From positions 1 to 64,000 of the forward strand of contig NZ_CADIKL010000045.1 of assembly GCF_902859945.1 (NCBI RefSeq): a stretch of DNA of 64,000 nt. The letters run 5' to 3'. Origin of the DNA: Paraburkholderia caffeinitolerans. Its GTDB lineage: Bacteria; Pseudomonadota; Gammaproteobacteria; Burkholderiales; Burkholderiaceae. Below the pieces are notes generated by a model. That model worked only from the letters and a program-made list of their open reading frames with translations, was not told the DNA's origin and did no database searches. Each line of letters starts with the position of its first letter. The stretch's first letter is position 1. Positions 60,948 through 64,000 of the stretch are shown piece by piece. The position numbers were made by a program, and so were the translations under genes.

Positions 60948-61180
60948 ACTCCGTCGGCTGTCGAGGATCATCGCCCCGCGCCAGTGCGGTTCCGCGCTGG
61001 CGCAACAGTTCGAGGAGGACCGTCGCCGCCCAGGCGCTCACAGCCTCATGGGGCAACGCACGACAAGCCCCCGCGTGTTCAGACGATGCCGACGCGCGCG
61101 AGCCTGTGGAAACTTCTCGGCGTCAGTTCGTCGGTGCGGGTGGTCAAACTCCGCCCGATAGAGCCGATCCGATGAGCGCT

Positions 61181-61498
61181 CTATTCGTGATCAAGCCGTG
61201 GCAGGTCCGCGAGCGTTTGGCCCGCATCGGAGTCAGCGACCACCATTTCGATGCCTTCGCGTCCGGCCTCGTCGAGGACGCGTCGGACCTCTGGACCAGC
61301 GACGCGCTGCCCATCCAGCGGAAAGACTGTGACGACGGTGTCGCCCCTGGCCAGTGCCTCTACCACTTCGATGGCAGGCGATGCGTGCGGCGCGACCTCA
61401 AATTGCTCCCCGCTCACTGACACCTGCCCCCAAAGCACGTGTGTGACCCTTTGCGAATTCCCGTCCATCCGAACCGCCGTTATAGCGTGCACTGCCAT
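61181..61498 (-). CDS. hypothetical protein, 105 aa
   Basis: GGAGG seven bases before the ATG. The sequence MAVHAITAVRMDGNSQRVTH...WGQVSV, then DTVVTVFPLDGQRVAGPEVR reads as a compact beta-rich domain with a helical end. Similar small proteins of unknown function are common on Burkholderiales plasmids. Isolated gene. Confidence 0.65.
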   Translation of the reverse strand: MAVHAITAVRMDGNSQRVTHVLWGQVSVSGEQFEVAPHASPAIEVVEALARGDTVVTVFPLDGQRVAGPEVRRVLDEAGREGIEMVVADSDAGQTLADLPRLDHE

Positions 61499-61999
61499 CG
61501 CTTTTCCTCCCTTGTCGGGGAAATCCTAGCACGAGTGCAACGACCGCCATTTCGGCACCTACCGATACCGCGCGCCGGCGCCGCACCCTTCGCCGACCGT
61601 GTGCGGACGAAATTCCTCATGCTGAACCCGAGCGAGGTCAACACCTGATGCGACGACCCGACCATAATGCCGGCGTGCAGGGCGTGCAGGGCGTGCAGGG
61701 CGTGCAGGGCGTGCAGGGCGTGCGCCGTCGCCTTCTCTCACGAAAAGCGCTGGCTGCCGGCGCGCATGCCGGCCGCGACGGGGTGGCCGCGCACGTGGCA
61801 CTCCGGGACAGGCGCCCGGGTTGCGGGTTCGCTGCGGGCCCGTATCCCGTCGGTGCGGGGTTTGCCAGGTCGGCCTGGACGGACTTCTTACAGTCGGCCT
61901 GTAATGTAAAATGTAGTGAGACTACCTCGCTGGCCTGCCTCTGACTACAAAAAAGTTCCGGTCTCCGGGGCTGTTCGAATATAAGTTATGCTCGTATCG
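61499..61999. other. no supported gene
   Basis: About 500 bp holding the 9-bp tandem repeat. Open frames overlap the repeat but have no ribosome binding site or domain. Confidence 0.4.
61672..61723. repeat. 9-bp tandem repeat (GGCGTGCAG, 5.8 copies)
   Basis: Five exact copies and a partial sixth. The 9-bp unit keeps frame in any reading frame, but no gene is supported here (61499-61999). Copy number is likely to vary between isolates. Confidence 0.9.
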
Positions 62000-63031
62000 C
62001 TATTCAACCGTTGCTCCGGTCTTTGAGGATATATAGGTCACCATATGATAGTCTTGACCGTTCGTTATTGTGCTCAAAACGCGATTGCGCTTCGCGGCGA
62101 AAGCCGCATTTTCAACGTAGACATCGAGATCGCCGTTATGAGCCACTTCGAGTACAACGTTGCCCGCCTGGTTGTTCGTGATGAACTCGAGTCCACGGCT
62201 GTTCCACGCCCCGTATGCGAGATGCTCTGATTTCGCCGTACCGAAAAGAGTAAGCTTCGGTTTCAGAACGTCCAGAAACTCCCACGATCGGCCCGATTTT
62301 CTCCCGTGGTGAGGCGCAATCAATACGTCGCAGTTCGCAACCAACTTGTGATAGTTGGCAAGAATATGATTCCAAGTCTCGTCGTGTGAATCGCCAGCAA
62401 AGATAATTCTATGATTGGCGGTCCAGTAGAGCAGCACATACGAGCAGTCGTTGAAGTCGCCGGTGGTTTGCGCGCGCTCAACCAATTCCTTTGTCGGCGC
62501 AAGAATGGTAAGTCCATCGCCGCCGCTGCCGCCGTCTCTTCCGCGATTTGCGTACTTGAAATTGTCGCCTGCCACAACGCGAATTGTCTTTGTCCCGGTT
62601 TCCTTGCCGTCCCGTACCTTGGCGTAACGATCCCAGTCTTCCCCTTTGTAGCGGCCATAGCTCCCGAAATCCGGTTTTTTCCGCTCGGCACCCATATGCC
62701 AGAAATGGTCGACCGGAAATTCGTTCATTAACGCATTGAACCCGTCCATGTGATCCATGTCAGGATGCGAGAGTACGAACCGCCAAATTCTTTGTATGTT
62801 GACTTCTCGGAGGTAGGTTTGCGGCTTGGTGGCATACTCCGCCATTCTGTAGTTTCCACCGCTGTCCGATTCCGTCGCAATGCCGGCTATTTTAAGTATG
62901 CCGTCATCCGCGACAGTGTCGCCCGACTTGTTTCCGCCGCAGATGTCGATCATCGTTACGCGATTACCGTTGTTGTGCTCGATGATGCAGCAGTCGCCTT
63001 CACCAACATTCAGAAAATGAATCTTAGCCAT
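62000..63031 (-). CDS. metallo-beta-lactamase-fold hydrolase (ComEC/Rec2 C-terminal type)
   Basis: 343 aa from MAKIHFLNVGEGDCCII (63031), GGGGAT upstream. Zinc-site motifs of the MBL fold: LSHPDMDHMDG (H89, D91, D93, H94), HFWHMGAE, IFAGDSHDETW and IAPHHGRKSG. N-terminal FLNVGEGDCCIIE is the ComEC-like opening. Such stand-alone hydrolases occur in accessory islands and may act on nucleic acids or nucleotides. It follows a membrane-protein gene by 13 bp. GC content is clearly below that of the plasmid core. Confidence 0.88.
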   Translation of the reverse strand: MAKIHFLNVGEGDCCIIEHNNGNRVTMIDICGGNKSGDTVADDGILKIAGIATESDSGGNYRMAEYATKPQTYLREVNIQRIWRFVLSHPDMDHMDGFNALMNEFPVDHFWHMGAERKKPDFGSYGRYKGEDWDRYAKVRDGKETGTKTIRVVAGDNFKYANRGRDGGSGGDGLTILAPTKELVERAQTTGDFNDCSYVLLYWTANHRIIFAGDSHDETWNHILANYHKLVANCDVLIAPHHGRKSGRSWEFLDVLKPKLTLFGTAKSEHLAYGAWNSRGLEFITNNQAGNVVLEVAHNGDLDVYVENAAFAAKRNRVLSTITNGQDYHMVTYISSKTGATVE

Positions 63032-63044
63032 CGCGATCCCCGAT

Positions 63045-63533
63045 TTAATTTTGAATCGATTGTGAGTGCGAGGAGTTTTTTGACGTGCGTGACGGCTCGA
63101 CACCCCAAACCGTGGACCCGACCTCCTCAATCTTTGAGACGAACCGGTCGACGTTAAGCCCTGCAATAAATGACAGCGACCAGATGCCGAGCGGGGTACC
63201 TGCTGACGTCTGCTCTGATCCAAGAAGAAGCAGACCAGATTTGACGAAGAGATAGCTAATACCGCCGAGCACCAGGCTCACCACAGGACGAAGGACGTAC
63301 CACGGGAGCCAGCCGGGAACCCATCGCTTATGGACAGAAGCGTTGAGATAGACGCCGCGCAAGCAATATGTAAGTCCGCCGATGCCACCGAATAAAATGC
63401 AAGCAGCGACGTTGAGGTATTCGCCGTGCATAAATACTGGCGGCTTTAGAAATGCAAATGCAAGGCCAGCGGCTTCGGCCGTCAGCGCGATGATCAACCA
63501 AGCGGAAACCGCCCATACAGAGATTGGTGGCAT
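63045..63533 (-). CDS. four-span membrane protein partnered with the MBL hydrolase, 162 aa
   Basis: Hydrophobic spans near 8-30, 42-60, 78-98 and 112-130, with a soluble Ser/Thr-rich tail of 35 residues. It is the promoter-proximal gene of the pair and has the same low-GC composition. No family recognised. Pairing of a membrane protein with an MBL hydrolase recalls effector/sensor cassettes of anti-phage systems; function is not shown. Confidence 0.7.
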   Translation of the reverse strand: MPPISVWAVSAWLIIALTAEAAGLAFAFLKPPVFMHGEYLNVAACILFGGIGGLTYCLRGVYLNASVHKRWVPGWLPWYVLRPVVSLVLGGISYLFVKSGLLLLGSEQTSAGTPLGIWSLSFIAGLNVDRFVSKIEEVGSTVWGVEPSRTSKNSSHSQSIQN

Positions 63534-63628
63534 TTTTTGTCCCCCGGGAAAGCGCCACTAAGAGCCGCTGGATTTAGGTGGCGGGCCGAAATCACCGTGG
63601 CATGTTGTCGGCCGTGTTCTTTGTATAG

Positions 63629-63895
63629 ATGTCTCTCGGTAGCGCGGATCAACCCAACCACTCAATATATGGGGAAGTGGCATTGCTTTTCAAGGCACGC
63701 GCCGAACACAAAGCCCCGAATCCGTGGGCAATAGCAGTGCGTTTGCAGCAGCGCGCGAGCTTTGAGGTGTGGCGGCGACCAACCTTCCGTTTGCGCAAGC
63801 GACTCGGAGAGCGTTTTCGTCTGAAGCGCGAGCCGTTCGGCGTCGCGCTCTCCTACCAGCAGGCGCCCGAAGCCGTGCCGTCCTACGACCACTGA
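63629..63895 (+). CDS. possible small or truncated gene, 88 aa
   Basis: Frame with GC-rich third positions from about 63740 onward (RASFEVWRRPTFRLRKRLGE, basic) but with no ribosome binding site. A minus-strand frame (63982-63662) overlaps it. It may be the 3' remnant of a gene; low certainty. Confidence 0.3.
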   Translation: MSLGSADQPNHSIYGEVALLFKARAEHKAPNPWAIAVRLQQRASFEVWRRPTFRLRKRLGERFRLKREPFGVALSYQQAPEAVPSYDH

Positions 63896-64000
63896 TGCGA
63901 TCGAGTTCTTCCGGCCGCTCATCCCCGTTTTTTTTTCGAAAACGTTTGCTCCTCGAGCGGCAAATCGGTCGAAATAACTCATCTTCTGCTCAGTATGCAG

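Noticed and set aside
63662..63982. A 106-aa minus-strand open frame at the right edge
   Set aside because: No clear ribosome binding site, composition uneven, and the plus-strand frame in the same place has better third-position GC. Neither is firm.

Overview
The window reads as a 64-kb stretch of a large plasmid or secondary replicon from a high-GC betaproteobacterium, most likely Burkholderiaceae (Paraburkholderia, Burkholderia or Caballeronia type). The basis is GC-rich third codon positions throughout, a Rep_3-type initiator with an iteron origin, a ParAB-parS partition locus, a PRTRC cassette, and families common in that group (DUF1173, DUF5131, RdgC, DUF5625-like, RES/Xre toxin-antitoxin). 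No ribosomal, tRNA or core metabolic genes are visible. The assignment comes from gene content read by eye; no search was run.

Layout. (1) 1-11.5 kb, minus strand: small membrane and hypothetical proteins downstream of a complete PRTRC cassette in the order ParB - E - C - F - B - A - ThiF, headed by a methylase-like gene. (2) 12-16.1 kb, plus strand: small protein, DUF1173 protein, hypothetical, DUF5131 (Gp37/Gp68-like) protein and a zinc-ribbon protein. An integrase (16.3-17.5 kb, minus) follows. (3) 18.4-20.6 kb, plus: the actin-like PRTRC protein D and a ParR-like partner, then two small membrane proteins. (4) 20.7-24.7 kb, minus: primase-like protein, SSB and accessory proteins. (5) 25.1-30.4 kb, plus: NERD nuclease, coiled-coil protein, FlhC-like regulator, small proteins, CAP-domain lipoprotein. 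(6) 30.5-46.2 kb, minus: one long, tightly overlapped operon joining VirB8/VirB9/VirB10-type core proteins and two lytic transglycosylases to a type IVb (thin) pilus set: PilL-like TcpQ protein, PilN secretin, PilO, PilP, PilQ ATPase, PilR, PilS, PilV, and a secreted Cys/Trp-rich tail protein. No relaxase, coupling protein, VirB4 or prepilin peptidase is in view. (7) 46.3-52.3 kb: replication and partition core, with a KorB/ParB-like HTH regulator, rep, 18 iteron-like repeats, parB, parA and eight parS palindromes. (8) 52.4-64 kb: an accessory and decaying region with a broken integrase, a TnsA-like fragment, a RES/Xre toxin-antitoxin pair, a SET-domain protein, parA remnants, secreted proteins, RdgC, and a two-gene cassette of a membrane protein plus a metallo-beta-lactamase-fold hydrolase.

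Two regulatory layers tie the blocks together. First, a 16-bp palindrome GTTTAGGCGCCTAAAC, resembling the RP4 KorA/KorB operators, occurs four times between divergent operons; three copies lie in the same conserved block of about 50 bp. The KorB/ParB-like protein next to two of the copies is the obvious candidate repressor. Second, a promoter-like motif TTGACT-N15-YARRCT-GG recurs upstream of plus-strand accessory genes. Many minus-strand genes are also preceded by GC-rich hairpins, some terminator-like, just before the ribosome binding site.

The observations I rate highest are: the PRTRC cassette read as a ubiquitin-like E1/E2/UBL/JAMM module attached to a ParB protein; the hybrid VirB-core plus type IVb pilus operon; the shared operator network; the eight-copy parS array with a ParB lacking the usual GERR motif; and the membrane-protein/MBL-hydrolase pair at the right edge.
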